Assembly: GCF_900129385.1 (NCBI RefSeq)
Contig: NZ_FQVO01000002.1
Span: 248,001 to 312,000, forward strand
From: Chryseobacterium takakiae
GTDB lineage: Bacteria; Bacteroidota; Bacteroidia; Flavobacteriales; Weeksellaceae
Length of the DNA stretch: 64,000 bases
Direction: 5' to 3'
Shown: positions 1-8,690 of the stretch, one piece after another
Position numbering within the stretch: the first letter of the stretch is position 1
How the letters are laid out: each line of letters starts with the position of its first letter
Program-made: the position numbers and the translations under genes
Notes under the pieces: model-generated
Told to the model about the DNA's origin: nothing
What the model saw: the letters and a program-made list of their open reading frames with translations, nothing else
The model's database searches: none

Positions 1-432
1 ATTAACATCAAATCTTTCGTTTATTTCTGCTTTTAAATTGTCCGGAGGTATTGAAACCAGCACATGAAATGGAGGAATTCCCGGATGCATCAATTCGGTT
101 TCGTCTCTGAGCCGCCTGCTGCAAAACAAGTTTATTACGGTTAGATCAGGTCTTGCTTCATAAATTATCATATCAATCCACACAGGTACTTTATTGTTAT
201 GGTGTAGAAGGTCAATGATCTGATTGGCTGTTAAAAGGTCACCTTCATATTGATTCCATTTTTTTAAGATGAGTATTTCTTCTTCATTTAAATGCCCATC
301 AACTGTTCGGGAGTTTGGAGTGATTAAATATTGGCAGTTGTCATGAAGATCGTTATAGCAAAGTGTTTTTGTCAATTCAAATAGAAGTTTTGTTGCTTCA
401 CTGAGATGATGTCTGAATTTAAGTTTATCCAT
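1..432 (-). CDS. Hypothetical protein, C-terminus cut by window edge
   Basis: An open frame starts at an ATG at 430-432 and runs leftward with no stop to the edge, giving 144 codons of an incomplete protein. It begins MDKLKFRHHLSEATKLLF and later has a run like PVWIDMIIYEARPDLTVINL. No signal peptide or membrane segment is visible, so it is probably cytoplasmic. I do not recognise the family. The balanced mix of charged and hydrophobic residues and the long open frame in AT-rich DNA support a real gene. The next gene to the right lies about 100 bp upstream on the same strand. Confidence 0.7.
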   Translation of the reverse strand, partial: MDKLKFRHHLSEATKLLFELTKTLCYNDLHDNCQYLITPNSRTVDGHLNEEEILILKKWNQYEGDLLTANQIIDLLHHNNKVPVWIDMIIYEARPDLTVINLFCSRRLRDETELMHPGIPPFHVLVSIPPDNLKAEINERFDVN

Positions 433-527
433 ATTTCAGAATTCTTTGTTTTTGTATTAACCTATGCATATTCATTAATTTAAGATTATAAATTCTAAAT
501 GCTCAAATTTTTTGCTCTGGACCGATT

Positions 528-1031
528 TCATGAAATATTGATTGTTACATCATAGATTTTGTTTTCAGCTGATATTTTGAATTTGATGACCTTATCTTCA
601 AATATTAAGTCAGGTTCAAATCCTAGACCTTTCACCTTATTGTTTACAGGAATCATCACATTGGCACCAGAATCACTTTGAAATAAATTCTTAAAAATGA
701 TATCGTAATCTTCTTTGCCTGAATTGGGAAACATGAGAACTTTATGCTCTTTATCAATGATTAATACAGGGATTCCGTTGTAATCTTTTACATCGTCCAG
801 GTATAAAATTAGGTAATCCCTTTTCTGAGTTCCTTCGAAATTTGAATTGGAAATAAAAAGTTTTGCATCTGATTTTTCCTTTTCATCAATAAAAATCTCA
901 GCTTGAGCGGGCTTTCCCACTATTCTTGCCCTACCCGTTAAATATTTTACAATAATAGGAGTACTGAACATGATAATCACAGAAATAACGATGAAAGAAA
1001 TGACAAAGAATTTGAGAAGTTTTTTTAACAT
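528..1031 (-). CDS. Hypothetical membrane-anchored protein
   Basis: This 167-residue protein has one strongly hydrophobic stretch at about residues 7-30, directly after a Lys-rich start (MLKKLLKFF), so it is either anchored in the inner membrane by its N-terminus or exported. The rest is soluble and mostly predicted beta, with alternating charged and hydrophobic residues, and would face the periplasm. There is no lipobox cysteine. I do not recognise a family. It stands alone on the minus strand between two other minus-strand unknown genes. Confidence 0.75.
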   Translation of the reverse strand: MLKKLLKFFVISFIVISVIIMFSTPIIVKYLTGRARIVGKPAQAEIFIDEKEKSDAKLFISNSNFEGTQKRDYLILYLDDVKDYNGIPVLIIDKEHKVLMFPNSGKEDYDIIFKNLFQSDSGANVMIPVNNKVKGLGFEPDLIFEDKVIKFKISAENKIYDVTINIS

Positions 1032-1223
1032 GATTTCTTATAATTATAAAGTTTCTGCCTTCTCGTCATCGCAGTGTTGGGAGATTGGGTGGCATTCATG
1101 AAGAGCATTTGCACTCGGTTATTTTGAAGCGCCTGAATGTGGGAAATTAAATTGTTTTGATAGAGTAGCGGAACTTGTGTTGGTAGGCATGGGTTAAATG
1201 CTTATTGCCAGCAGGGTATTTGA

Positions 1224-2000
1224 TTATTTACCATATTTAATTGCTCTTGTACTTTCAGATTCTTTTATAGCTTTTCCATTAACAAATCTGTAATAAACTT
1301 TTTTGATCCAATTACCAAACTTGTCATACTTGATTCTCATTTCAAATTTTATGGATTTGATCACATCTCCGTGCTCATTTACAATATCTCCCGGCTGACT
1401 CTTTGAGAATTCAATCTTAGATTTTTGAGAATTAATAATTTCATCATTTTTATTGAAGTATTGAATTGTTACTTCATTTTTTTCGTAGTCATATTTTGCA
1501 ATTTCTTTTCCTTGAACTTGATTTCCAATTAAAAGCATAAGTTCTGTTGGATTTCCCTCATCATTGTTAATGATAATTGTTTTTCGGACTATTTTACCAT
1601 TTTGATCTTTTTCAATAATACTATTAAGAAAACCTTTATTATCATAACCATAATAATAAGTGTCATAAGAATGTCCTAATAAAGGATGCCAGTTTTCTAT
1701 CTTCCTGCTTAGACATCGCGTACCTGTACCGTCATATACTCTTGTTAGGCGTTGTTTTAGATCACCGTTTTCATCATATCTAAGTTCAGAAGTAACTTCG
1801 TTCTTTTCATTATAAATTTGCACATCTTTCTTCCGTTCAATACGGTTTGTATTAAAAAAAGTTGTTTGGGTTGTTGTTTCTAAAACTGGATTTTCAGAGT
1901 TGAATTCATTTTTTTTATTGAAATTCAGAACGGTTAATATGCTTTGAGAGTATATATTATAATTCATAAAAAACAGCATCACTAAAAACAGTTGTCTCAT
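1224..2000 (-). CDS. Secreted hypothetical protein with YD-like segments
   Basis: The 258-residue product begins with a signal peptide (MRQLFLVMLFFMNYNIYSQ, cleavage after the SQ region). The mature part contains several short segments such as YDENGDLKQ, YGYDNKGFLNSI and KYDKFGNWIKK, which resemble the YD/RHS-like or toxin_15-type beta-hairpin repeats common in secreted Bacteroidota proteins. It is therefore probably a periplasmic or surface beta protein. The repeat count is too low for a true RHS shell. No partner gene is obvious and the function is unknown. The start is set by the signal peptide. Confidence 0.75.
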   Translation of the reverse strand: MRQLFLVMLFFMNYNIYSQSILTVLNFNKKNEFNSENPVLETTTQTTFFNTNRIERKKDVQIYNEKNEVTSELRYDENGDLKQRLTRVYDGTGTRCLSRKIENWHPLLGHSYDTYYYGYDNKGFLNSIIEKDQNGKIVRKTIIINNDEGNPTELMLLIGNQVQGKEIAKYDYEKNEVTIQYFNKNDEIINSQKSKIEFSKSQPGDIVNEHGDVIKSIKFEMRIKYDKFGNWIKKVYYRFVNGKAIKESESTRAIKYGK

Positions 2001-2151
2001 ATGGTATTGATTAATTGCTGGAAGCGTCTAAATTTAAGGATTGATTCATTATTGGCAATAGGAATTACCGAATTATTTCTTACAAATATTTTTACAATAT
2101 TAATAAATTACAATAGATATTCTTACAGATTACAAAGCTATTCGAGCGTAT

Positions 2152-2622
2152 TTATTGTGATTGCATGATAACAGCAAGAACGAACAAGCCAAAAGCAGTC
2201 ATTACGAATAAAATGCTGGTGCCCCCTTTTTTAGCAAGAAATTCTTTTTGCTGTTCGGGGTCGGCGAATGTTATTTGGGCTTGTTCTACCATTCTTTTTG
2301 CTTTTTTGAGGTATAAATTATTTCCGATAATCCCCAGTGTGACCGTAAGAATTATATTGACCGCAAGGCTGAACAATTTGGTCTGCTCAGTACCGATCAG
2401 TCCTGCTAAAACATGATTTTCAAACTGAGTCTCGGTATAAAAGATGATGAGAATCACAAAAAACTCCAGATACATTTTCCTGTAAAGAAACCAGAATAAT
2501 CCGAATATGACAGAAGAATAACTAAACCTGAATTTTTTACCCTTCTCATAATAGTTCAACTGCTCCAGGTAATAGTTACTGCTATCCTGAAAATAGGCTT
2601 CATACAATTCTGTTTTTTCCAT
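2152..2622 (-). CDS. DUF2628-like small membrane protein
   Basis: This 156-residue protein has a soluble start of about 35 residues, then FRFSYSSVIFGLFWFLYRKMY, which resembles the hallmark of DUF2628-type proteins (a segment containing FGxFWFLYRKMY leading into membrane helices). Hydrophobic helices follow at about residues 35-65, 75-100 and 135-155. It is an inner-membrane protein of unknown role. The family assignment rests on that motif alone. The neighbour at 2687-3781 reads the same way 64 bp upstream and also encodes a membrane protein, so the two may be cotranscribed. Confidence 0.7.
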   Translation of the reverse strand: MEKTELYEAYFQDSSNYYLEQLNYYEKGKKFRFSYSSVIFGLFWFLYRKMYLEFFVILIIFYTETQFENHVLAGLIGTEQTKLFSLAVNIILTVTLGIIGNNLYLKKAKRMVEQAQITFADPEQQKEFLAKKGGTSILFVMTAFGLFVLAVIMQSQ

Positions 2623-2686
2623 GAATGATTATTTTTTATGTGTACTGGTTTGGCACGAGTGAGAGTAAACTGCAACCTATGTCAAG

Positions 2687-3781
2687 CTATTTAATTCTAT
2701 TTAACACCGTAACATTTTGCAGACCTCCGATGGCATCAAAAATTTCATCCTGATCTTTTTTATCCGACCATCCTTTTTCCGCAAGTGCGCTTCTGACTTC
2801 CTCTTCTGATTTATTTTTAATAAAATGATAACAGGCAAAATCTACTACTTCAGCCGGTACTCTTTCAAGGACATATTTTGTAAGCACCACCACTATTTTC
2901 AGATATGTGATAAGGCCGGTTATTCCTAACTGTACAATCCAGATAATGATCCAGCCGGCCCAGCCCAAATTTGTTTTGTTTACAGTAAAACCTTCAGAAA
3001 ACCTGATCTGTAAAAATCTCCAGAATCCGATTCTTTCCAAATTGTTGCTACGAAGAATTATTTCATACTGAAAATATTGACTCGAAGCGTACACCAATAT
3101 GATCATACTGGCTAACAGATACTGTAGCTTTTTCAAATCCGTATAGTTTGAAAATTTTATGAAATATTTCATGGCAAAAACAAGCGCTGTTGCTACCAGA
3201 AATTCAAATAAGCCGATTAAGTAGACCCCTTTTACGGAAAGAAATGCCAATGTAAACCCTAGAATAAGGGAAATGAATAAACCACCAAATAACGGAATGG
3301 CAAAGTCAGGATTTTTTGTCTGTACTGGTTTTGGCAAAGTATCCGGAATGATATAATCATCCCAGTTATTTTTTCTCTCTGCTTCCTTTTCCAGTTCCTG
3401 AAGGGCTTTCTGATCGAAGGTTCTTAAGGTTTCCTGAAAGGCATAGATAAACAGCTTTACTCGTTTTGAATTTTTGCCTGCATCCCAGATTTCGTTACCC
3501 AAAGATTCACTTTTTACAGAAATATTCCCGTTGGTATAGGTTGCGGTAATGATTTCCGTCCAGCGGCCACTCATCCAGCCTGCTTCCGTACGTTTTGCTT
3601 CTATGTTGAAATCATCCTTATAAACGATGTCCCACCCCAGTTTTTCAAAGGCTTTTTCTGCAATTGCAATAAAGATGATCTCATTAACGGATGTTTTAAA
3701 TTCTTCTTTGTATTTTGGAGAAAAGCTGATTCTGTGCTTTCTCTTAATTGTTTTCTCATAATTCTTGAAATTTTCTTCCAT
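2687..3781 (-). CDS. Hypothetical multi-pass membrane protein
   Basis: The 364-residue protein has a soluble N-terminal domain of about 160 residues (including EKAFEKLGWDIVYKDDFNIEAK, then a beta-rich part ending near WDDYIIPDTLP). Four or five membrane helices follow between about residues 160 and 320, then a soluble C-terminal tail that could be a small helical domain. The N-terminal domain looks like the small alpha/beta domains often fused to membrane parts in Chryseobacterium, but I cannot name it. It probably forms a transcription unit with the DUF2628-like gene downstream. Confidence 0.7.
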   Translation of the reverse strand: MEENFKNYEKTIKRKHRISFSPKYKEEFKTSVNEIIFIAIAEKAFEKLGWDIVYKDDFNIEAKRTEAGWMSGRWTEIITATYTNGNISVKSESLGNEIWDAGKNSKRVKLFIYAFQETLRTFDQKALQELEKEAERKNNWDDYIIPDTLPKPVQTKNPDFAIPLFGGLFISLILGFTLAFLSVKGVYLIGLFEFLVATALVFAMKYFIKFSNYTDLKKLQYLLASMIILVYASSQYFQYEIILRSNNLERIGFWRFLQIRFSEGFTVNKTNLGWAGWIIIWIVQLGITGLITYLKIVVVLTKYVLERVPAEVVDFACYHFIKNKSEEEVRSALAEKGWSDKKDQDEIFDAIGGLQNVTVLNRIK

Positions 3782-3962
3782 CGATAGTTTGGATGTTTTT
3801 ATCAGTTTTATTTATGCAGCAAAAGTAATAAAATAGGACTTTGATAAATAAAAAGATGATGAAATAATTGAGAACGATATTTAATTCAATTGTTTTAAAC
3901 TTCCGGAGGTCTACGGAAGTTTCGCACAAACTGCGGGAACCAAATGCAGTTTTCAGAGTGAT

Positions 3963-4035
3963 ATTTTGAACCCTTAATAGTGAGCTTATTTTTCTTTTGC
4001 TGGATGTGTATTGTTGCCTTCTCGTGGCTTACAAA
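3963..4035 (-). pseudogene. Decayed SymE-like C-terminal fragment
   Basis: Read on the minus strand, this stretch still encodes IHIQQKKNKLTIKGSK, which closely matches the end of the intact SymE-like protein at 14703-14879 (VHIRQKKNKLTITVSK). The DNA of the two regions also aligns over about 60 bp. No start or N-terminal part remains upstream, so this is a relic. It sits in the 442-bp gap between 3782 and 4223, which otherwise holds a repeat shared with 1060-1190 and a terminator and no gene I can support. Confidence 0.55.
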
Positions 4036-4157
4036 TCAGCGAGATTGTTCATTTTAAAGCGCCTGAATAGTGAGAATGAATTGTTTTAGTTGGTAGGCAA
4101 GAGCGCGACATTCGCGTTGGCAGTGGTTGTAATAATTCTTACAAAATCTATAACTAA

Positions 4158-4190
4158 ACAAAAAACCATTCTGAAAAATCAGAACGGTTA
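4158..4190 (-). terminator. Intrinsic terminator of the 4224-5180 gene
   Basis: The arms 4164-4174 and 4179-4189 pair with one G-U-type mismatch around an A-rich loop. On the minus strand the hairpin is followed by a T run. Nearly the same hairpin ends the duplicated gene at 13521-13547 and groEL at 17591-17617. Confidence 0.7.
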
Positions 4191-4223
4191 GTAGTGGTGT
4201 TAAATTATTTCACTAATATGCCA

Positions 4224-5180
4224 TTAAGCTTCTATTTTCTTTGCCAGCATATTGATTGCATTTTTTTCTTCCGTATTCATTTTCTCTATGGCGGCATCAA
4301 TCTGCTCAAAGGCTTCTTTCTTTTTTAAAAGCAATTCGTCTCTGATCGCAATAAGGTTAATATCTTCCCCCTGATCGCCTTTTATGGATTCAGGATTTAA
4401 GCCATTCGATCTTAATTGGGAGATGCTGTTTTCAATTTCTGAAACAGAAGTTGAGAATTCATTTTCCAGATTTGTCCTGGAAACAATCAGATCTGTTCGC
4501 TGACATTCAAAACTTTTATGGATGGCCTGCGCAAATTCTTCATTTTGAGATTCCTGGAGCTTTTCACTTTCCAAAGAAACACCTTTTGCACGATCCTCTA
4601 TTTTTTTTACTTCTGCTGATATCTTTTTTACGGTTACCGATGGCAAATTGAGAGACATGTCCTTTTTCACCATTTTTATTTCCGGGATGGCGGTTATAAT
4701 ATTGGTAGTTTCAACTTTTATTTCAGGTATTTTTGTTTTAATTTCCTGTTCTTCCATGGTAACTTCCGGTACTGAAGTTTTGATGTCTTTCCATTTTATA
4801 GTCCACCCTTCAATAACCGGATACTGTCCTGTTTTCTTGATGACCATCTTGGTTACGGGTTTTTTAAATTTTATGGATTTCAGTTTCATGGTAACCTGCG
4901 GCGTATCGAATGATAATTTTTTATCCTTCATGGTAATCTGCGGTATATTGCATGAAAAGTCTTTTCTGACCATTTCAATTTTAAAGGTTATATCTACTGG
5001 AGCTTCCATAATGTTGGGATCCGGCGCGTCGTCTGCAATATCCTGTGATCTTTTTTCCAGTGTAGTAAAGTCGTTTTGATACTTTGCAGCGATAACATCA
5101 AATGTCGCCTGGTCAAAATTGCATTGAGAATAGGCAATGCAGCTCGTGAATAATGTGGTTGCGATCAATAAGTTTTTCAT
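4224..5180 (-). CDS. Secreted 14-residue-repeat protein, copy 1
   Basis: This 318-residue protein has a signal peptide (MKNLLIATTLFTSCIAYSQ). After it, about residues 80-200 carry a tandem repeat of roughly 14 residues beginning with IP or VP followed by alternating hydrophobics (IPQITM, TPQVTM, VPEVTM, IPEIKV, IPEIKM, LPSVTV), which suggests stacked beta-strands. The last third is a long charged helix, probably coiled coil. There is no lipobox in the expected position, though Cys14 lies in the signal. The function is unknown. A near-identical copy is encoded at 13582-14538; the differences cluster in residues 25-78. Both have the same terminator and upstream DNA. Confidence 0.8.
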   Translation of the reverse strand: MKNLLIATTLFTSCIAYSQCNFDQATFDVIAAKYQNDFTTLEKRSQDIADDAPDPNIMEAPVDITFKIEMVRKDFSCNIPQITMKDKKLSFDTPQVTMKLKSIKFKKPVTKMVIKKTGQYPVIEGWTIKWKDIKTSVPEVTMEEQEIKTKIPEIKVETTNIITAIPEIKMVKKDMSLNLPSVTVKKISAEVKKIEDRAKGVSLESEKLQESQNEEFAQAIHKSFECQRTDLIVSRTNLENEFSTSVSEIENSISQLRSNGLNPESIKGDQGEDINLIAIRDELLLKKKEAFEQIDAAIEKMNTEEKNAINMLAKKIEA

Positions 5181-5394
5181 AGCTCTGATTTTTAGTTGTG
5201 CTTACTCTGTTTCGGTTTTTAGCATCCCCGTTTTGTTTTTTGTAAAATTAGAGCCGGTAGAAAAGTGAATCAATAACCCATTAGGGTACTATTTGCAGGA
5301 GGTAACAAGCAGATGTGTTTATGACTAAATGCAGTTGCAGGAAGTCTCCCGCAAGTTGTGGGAAACCAAATGCAGTTTCAGGGTGCTAGTTGTG

Positions 5395-5440
5395 AGCTTA
5401 TTTCTTTTTAAATGTGTATTGTTTTGTCTTGTCTATACGT
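5395..5440 (-). pseudogene. Possible second SymE-like relic
   Basis: The segment aligns with both the relic at 3963-4035 and the 3' part of the intact symE-like gene (shared blocks around GTGAGCTTATTT and AATGTGTATTGTT on the plus strand). Its frame is broken after IHI. It lies in the 300-bp gap upstream of copy 1 of the duplicated gene. The first 145 bp of that gap are shared with the upstream region of copy 2; no other gene is visible in it. Confidence 0.35.
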
Positions 5441-5481
5441 GGATTCTCACAGATTACAAATCCGCGAGATCGGGTTGTCCT

Positions 5482-6261
5482 TTAATGTTTAATACTTGCT
5501 AAATTCTTTTTAATTTTCATCATTATTTTGTCTGGTGTTACTCTTGGTAAATTACTCAAAACCCAATTCATAATCCCAACAATTTTTTTGCCTTTTCCGT
5601 TTAAAAAAAGTTCTACACCTGCTTTTGCAACAATATCTGCTGGCATTGGTTTGTTGGCACTCATTGCATTTGTCTTTCTCATTGCGTTTGTATGAAATGG
5701 TGTTTCAACTGTTCCTGGGCAAAGTGCTGTAACAATTACTCCTGTTCCTTCCAATTCGGTTGCAACTGTTTCAGTAAAAGCTAATACAAAACTTTTGGTT
5801 GCTGAATAGACTGAATAGTAAGGGAAGGGCAAAAATGAAAGTAGTGAAGCTACATTCATAATTTTTCCTTTCCCTTGTTTTGTCATATCAGCACCAAAAA
5901 GCTTTGTAAGCCCAACCAATGCAGTAATATTTACAGCTATCATTTCTTCATCCTTTTTTAAGGGCATTTCAGTGAAATTTCCATAATCGCCAAAGCCTGC
6001 ATTATTAATCAAGCCTGTTACCAAATAATTCTTTTGTTTGATGTGATTATATAAATCTTGTGCAGAATTAGGCTCAGACAAATCATAAAGGAAATATTCT
6101 ACTTCAATTTGATGTAGTACAGTTAATTCCTTTTGAAGTTTTTGTAATTTATCTTCGCTTCTCGCTACTAAAAGTAAATTAACGTTTTTAGTTGCCAGTT
6201 GTTTTGCCATTTCATAACCAATACCTGAACTTGCTCCTGTAATTAAAATGTATTCTTTCAT
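5482..6261 (-). CDS. Short-chain dehydrogenase/reductase
   Basis: This 259-residue protein is a classical SDR. The NAD(P)-binding motif TGASSGIG is at residues 7-14, NNAG near residue 88, and the catalytic YSVYSATK (Tyr-x-x-x-Lys) near 150. It belongs to the DltE/YqjQ-like branch that reduces carbonyls or oxidises alcohols with NAD(P)H; the substrate cannot be read from the sequence. It starts 6 bp after the SRPBCC gene, so both are probably one transcript with the Crp-like gene further upstream. It is the last gene of the cassette-like block and no cassette end is recognisable downstream of it. Confidence 0.9.
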   Translation of the reverse strand: MKEYILITGASSGIGYEMAKQLATKNVNLLLVARSEDKLQKLQKELTVLHQIEVEYFLYDLSEPNSAQDLYNHIKQKNYLVTGLINNAGFGDYGNFTEMPLKKDEEMIAVNITALVGLTKLFGADMTKQGKGKIMNVASLLSFLPFPYYSVYSATKSFVLAFTETVATELEGTGVIVTALCPGTVETPFHTNAMRKTNAMSANKPMPADIVAKAGVELFLNGKGKKIVGIMNWVLSNLPRVTPDKIMMKIKKNLASIKH

Positions 6262-6267
6262 TTTGGG

Positions 6268-6810
6268 TTAGTTTTGGTTTTCTGATTTCTTTTTCAATTC
6301 TGCAAGCCAAATATCGTGTAGCTTTTTTAGTTTTTTCCCTTGAAAAGTCTTTTCAAAAAAGGTAAGCCAACCATTTTGGCTTTCTTCTGTGATTACTTTA
6401 CAACCCTTTTCAGTAGCAATAATTAACCAAACGTGGTAGCCTTGAATACTTTTCTTTTTACTTTCCCAAGCCAAAAGTCTGTTGGGTTCAAATTCCTTAA
6501 TCGCAGATTGAAATTTCAATCCCATAGTTTCCCATTTGAAAACTGATTTTGAATTTAAAACGGTGTCAGTTGGCTCAATAAAAGAAACATTTTTAGCTCC
6601 TTTGTACCAAGATTGCCACTTTAAAGCATCAATGAGATATGCCCAAACAATTTCGGGTTTGGCATTTATTTCTATTTCGTTATGAACATAGAATTTACTT
6701 TTTGAAGGCTCATAATTGGCCGGCCAATTAATTTTTTCTGAATTACTTTGCTGTGCTAAAACAGAAAACGAAGTGACGAAAATCGCCAAAGTCAAAATGA
6801 ATTTTGTCAT
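6268..6810 (-). CDS. Secreted SRPBCC (START-like) protein
   Basis: The product has about 180 residues. The start at 6810 (MTKFILTLAIFVTSFSVLAQ) is preferred because it gives a clean signal peptide; an ATG 27 bp upstream would put charged residues ahead of it. The mature part has the SRPBCC layout: an early EIEINAKPEIVWAYLIDALKWQSWYKGAKNV segment, a central beta sheet and a C-terminal helix. Such domains bind hydrophobic ligands in a deep pocket. Export is unusual for the superfamily. It sits between the Crp-like regulator and the SDR, which suggests a small lipid- or ketone-related pathway, but this is inference. Confidence 0.75.
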   Translation of the reverse strand: MTKFILTLAIFVTSFSVLAQQSNSEKINWPANYEPSKSKFYVHNEIEINAKPEIVWAYLIDALKWQSWYKGAKNVSFIEPTDTVLNSKSVFKWETMGLKFQSAIKEFEPNRLLAWESKKKSIQGYHVWLIIATEKGCKVITEESQNGWLTFFEKTFQGKKLKKLHDIWLAELKKKSENQN

Positions 6811-6887
6811 TACAATTTTGTTTAAATTATAATGCAAAATTCGGCAGTTTAATAGGTGCTAAACGATAACAAATGTTTATAGTTTTT

Positions 6888-7454
6888 CTAAACGGTTTTT
6901 TTAAGTCTGCTCAAATGTATGGGTGTAATACCCAAGTAAGAGGCAATCATATGTTGTGGCACTCGGTTGTGGATGTTTGGAAAAACATTTGTTATATTGT
7001 CATACCGTTCTTTTGGTGTTCTAATATATAAGTTTTTAATTCTGTCGTCTTGATAAATAAAATAATACTCGGCGATAAGTCGCCCCATTTTTTGTCCGTC
7101 CGTTAGGTTTTTGTAACCCCATTCAATTGTAGAACGAGGCAAAATAATTACTTCGGTTTCTTCCAAAGTTTGCAAGGTATAAATTGATGGCAGTCTCTGA
7201 ATGAAATTTGAATAGTCGGCAATAAATTGATTTTCTAATGCAAAATGTATGGTGTGTTCAATTCCTTCATTGTCTGTAATGGAAACTCTGATGATACCTT
7301 TATTGATAAAGAAAATTTCGTTTGGAACTGTGTTTGGTCGGCTTATAATTTCCTGTCGCTTAAAAGTCTTAGTAATGGCTTTGTCAAGGAAGCCGTTTAG
7401 TTCGTCTTCCGAGACCTTAATCATTTTTTTCATCACCTGTCTAATCTGCTCCAT
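6888..7454 (-). CDS. Crp/Fnr-family transcription regulator
   Basis: This 188-residue protein has an N-terminal cyclic-nucleotide-binding-like beta barrel (about residues 20-120, with GIIRVSITDNEGIEHTIHFALEN) and a short C-terminal helix-turn-helix (MIASYLGITPIHLSRLKK) that ends the protein. The consensus cAMP-binding Arg-Ser pair is not evident, as in most Bacteroidota members, so the ligand is unknown. It is the first gene of a three-gene unit with the SRPBCC and SDR genes and probably controls them. A cassette-type end lies just upstream (7491-7506). Confidence 0.85.
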   Translation of the reverse strand: MEQIRQVMKKMIKVSEDELNGFLDKAITKTFKRQEIISRPNTVPNEIFFINKGIIRVSITDNEGIEHTIHFALENQFIADYSNFIQRLPSIYTLQTLEETEVIILPRSTIEWGYKNLTDGQKMGRLIAEYYFIYQDDRIKNLYIRTPKERYDNITNVFPNIHNRVPQHMIASYLGITPIHLSRLKKTV

Positions 7455-7490
7455 TTATTTTGTCAAAGTTTGTAGTCTGTTGAGGTTTCG

Positions 7491-7603
7491 TTCCATTACC
7501 GCTAACGGGTTCGGGCTTTGCCGAAGGCGGGGATTTTTAGCACAAATGTCCAATCGAAGCCGTGCAGTCCCGCTTTTGGCAATACCTTGCTGGCAGTAGT
7601 TTT
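7491..7603. repeat. Palindromic cassette junction V/VI (attC-like)
   Basis: This lies between the Crp-like and DinB-like genes. On the plus strand it runs from a core with CCGCTAAC (ending 7506) through an inner hairpin to GCTGGCAGTAG from 7589. Inner arms: TTGCCGAAGGCGGGGA at 7518-7533 pairs imperfectly with TCCCGCTTTTGGCAA at 7568-7582. The same 16-base arm recurs at 9768-9783. The organisation matches an attC site: two inverse core sites around a stem with a variable centre. Confidence 0.7.
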
Positions 7604-8104
7604 TTATTTCATAGGCTCTTCGCCCATTTCTACCCAAGTTTCGTAAGTGGGTCCGTACATTTCTATTAATTTCAAATTTTTTAAACGCATTAAAATAGTA
7701 AGCTGTCCTCTGTGGTGTGCTTGGTGTCCTATAAGCAATGTACTTAGAATATAACCTTTTTTATATGAATCTCCCAAGACAGACACTTCTTTTTCTAAAT
7801 CGTTATCAGTCCATTTGGAAATAATATCTATTAATTCAATATTCGATTTTACAAAGTTTTCAATTAATCTTTCAATTGATTCGATTGAATCACTATACCA
7901 ATTAAGCATATTATTTGAGAAACCCATTTCAGTAATTAATGTGCCGGGTGTTCCAACGATGTGGAAAACTAAATCTCCTATTGGTCTAATATTTTTACTT
8001 GGCGAAAAGTTAAGTTCATTGTCGCTTAATAAAGCAATTAGGTTTTTGGTAGACTGGAATTCCTGTTCCCAATCTTCTATAAAGTCACTAATCTTTCTGT
8101 ACAT
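7604..8104 (-). CDS. DinB-like four-helix protein
   Basis: This 166-residue, all-helical cytoplasmic protein has DinB-superfamily features: an early histidine in FHIVGTPGTLI (near residue 50) and the late motif LIGHQAHHRGQL (near residue 133), giving the three-His metal site usual in the family. Members are often thiol-dependent transferases or stress proteins of unknown substrate. It is the only gene in cassette V, whose ends at 8143 and 7589 match each other as inverted repeats in 13 of 15 bases. Confidence 0.8.
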   Translation of the reverse strand: MYRKISDFIEDWEQEFQSTKNLIALLSDNELNFSPSKNIRPIGDLVFHIVGTPGTLITEMGFSNNMLNWYSDSIESIERLIENFVKSNIELIDIISKWTDNDLEKEVSVLGDSYKKGYILSTLLIGHQAHHRGQLTILMRLKNLKLIEMYGPTYETWVEMGEEPMK

Positions 8105-8124
8105 AATGTATATTTTTAATGTCT

Positions 8125-8284
8125 TTTTAAAATTACTGCCAACGGTTAACGGTTTACGTATTCGCGATGGTTGGGAATTTGAAAAACGTCAGCCCAACAT
8201 TGGCACAAATCCCCAATAGAAATATAAATATTGAGTTTACAACTGTCAACCCACTATTGCCAAACCGATGTTAGCAGTAGTTTT
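8125..8284. repeat. Palindromic cassette junction IV/V (attC-like)
   Basis: The plus strand runs from ACTGCCAAC (ending 8143) to GTTAGCAGTAG from 8270, enclosing 126 bp. The arms just inside (GGTTAACGGTTT and CCAAACCGAT) pair, as do GGTTGGG and CCCAAC inside them. The centre is AT-rich and unrelated to other junctions. Confidence 0.65.
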
Positions 8285-8626
8285 TTATCTTTCGCCAACT
8301 AATACTCGTTTCAAGTCGCCTTTTTCTTTCATTAGCAACCAAAATAAATAAGGTGCAAAAATCATTATTCCTATTATCATTCCCACAATTGCAATAATAA
8401 AGGACGAAGCAGTAAATTTATTTCGCCACATTATCCAAAGAGCCGATAATAAAAGATAACAACTAAAATCAAGATTAAATTGCCCATTCCAAGTCAATGA
8501 TTTGATGTTGTTTAAAAATATCCCAAAAAGATTAGCTCCTTCCGCTTGAAAGGCGAAAAATGTGTAAACCAATAGTCCAACAGCTTGAACTATTAGTAGT
8601 TTTTTGAAAGTGTTATTGAAATTCAT
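8285..8626 (-). CDS. Small membrane protein of cassette IV
   Basis: The product has 113 residues when started at the ATG at 8626 (MNFNNTFKKLL); the frame is open upstream to 8698 but only with a weak TTG start. Three to four hydrophobic helices fill the chain (LLIVQAVGLLVYTFFAF, FSCYLLLSALWIMW, FIIAIVGMIIGIMIFAPYLFWLL). It is an inner-membrane protein of unknown function. It follows the TetR-type regulator after 64 bp on the same strand and is likely its target. Confidence 0.7.
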   Translation of the reverse strand: MNFNNTFKKLLIVQAVGLLVYTFFAFQAEGANLFGIFLNNIKSLTWNGQFNLDFSCYLLLSALWIMWRNKFTASSFIIAIVGMIIGIMIFAPYLFWLLMKEKGDLKRVLVGER

Positions 8627-8690
8627 AATTTTAAAATTTCGTAAAATTACTAGTCGTTCAACGGAAATTTTAGACGCTACCGTACAATAA

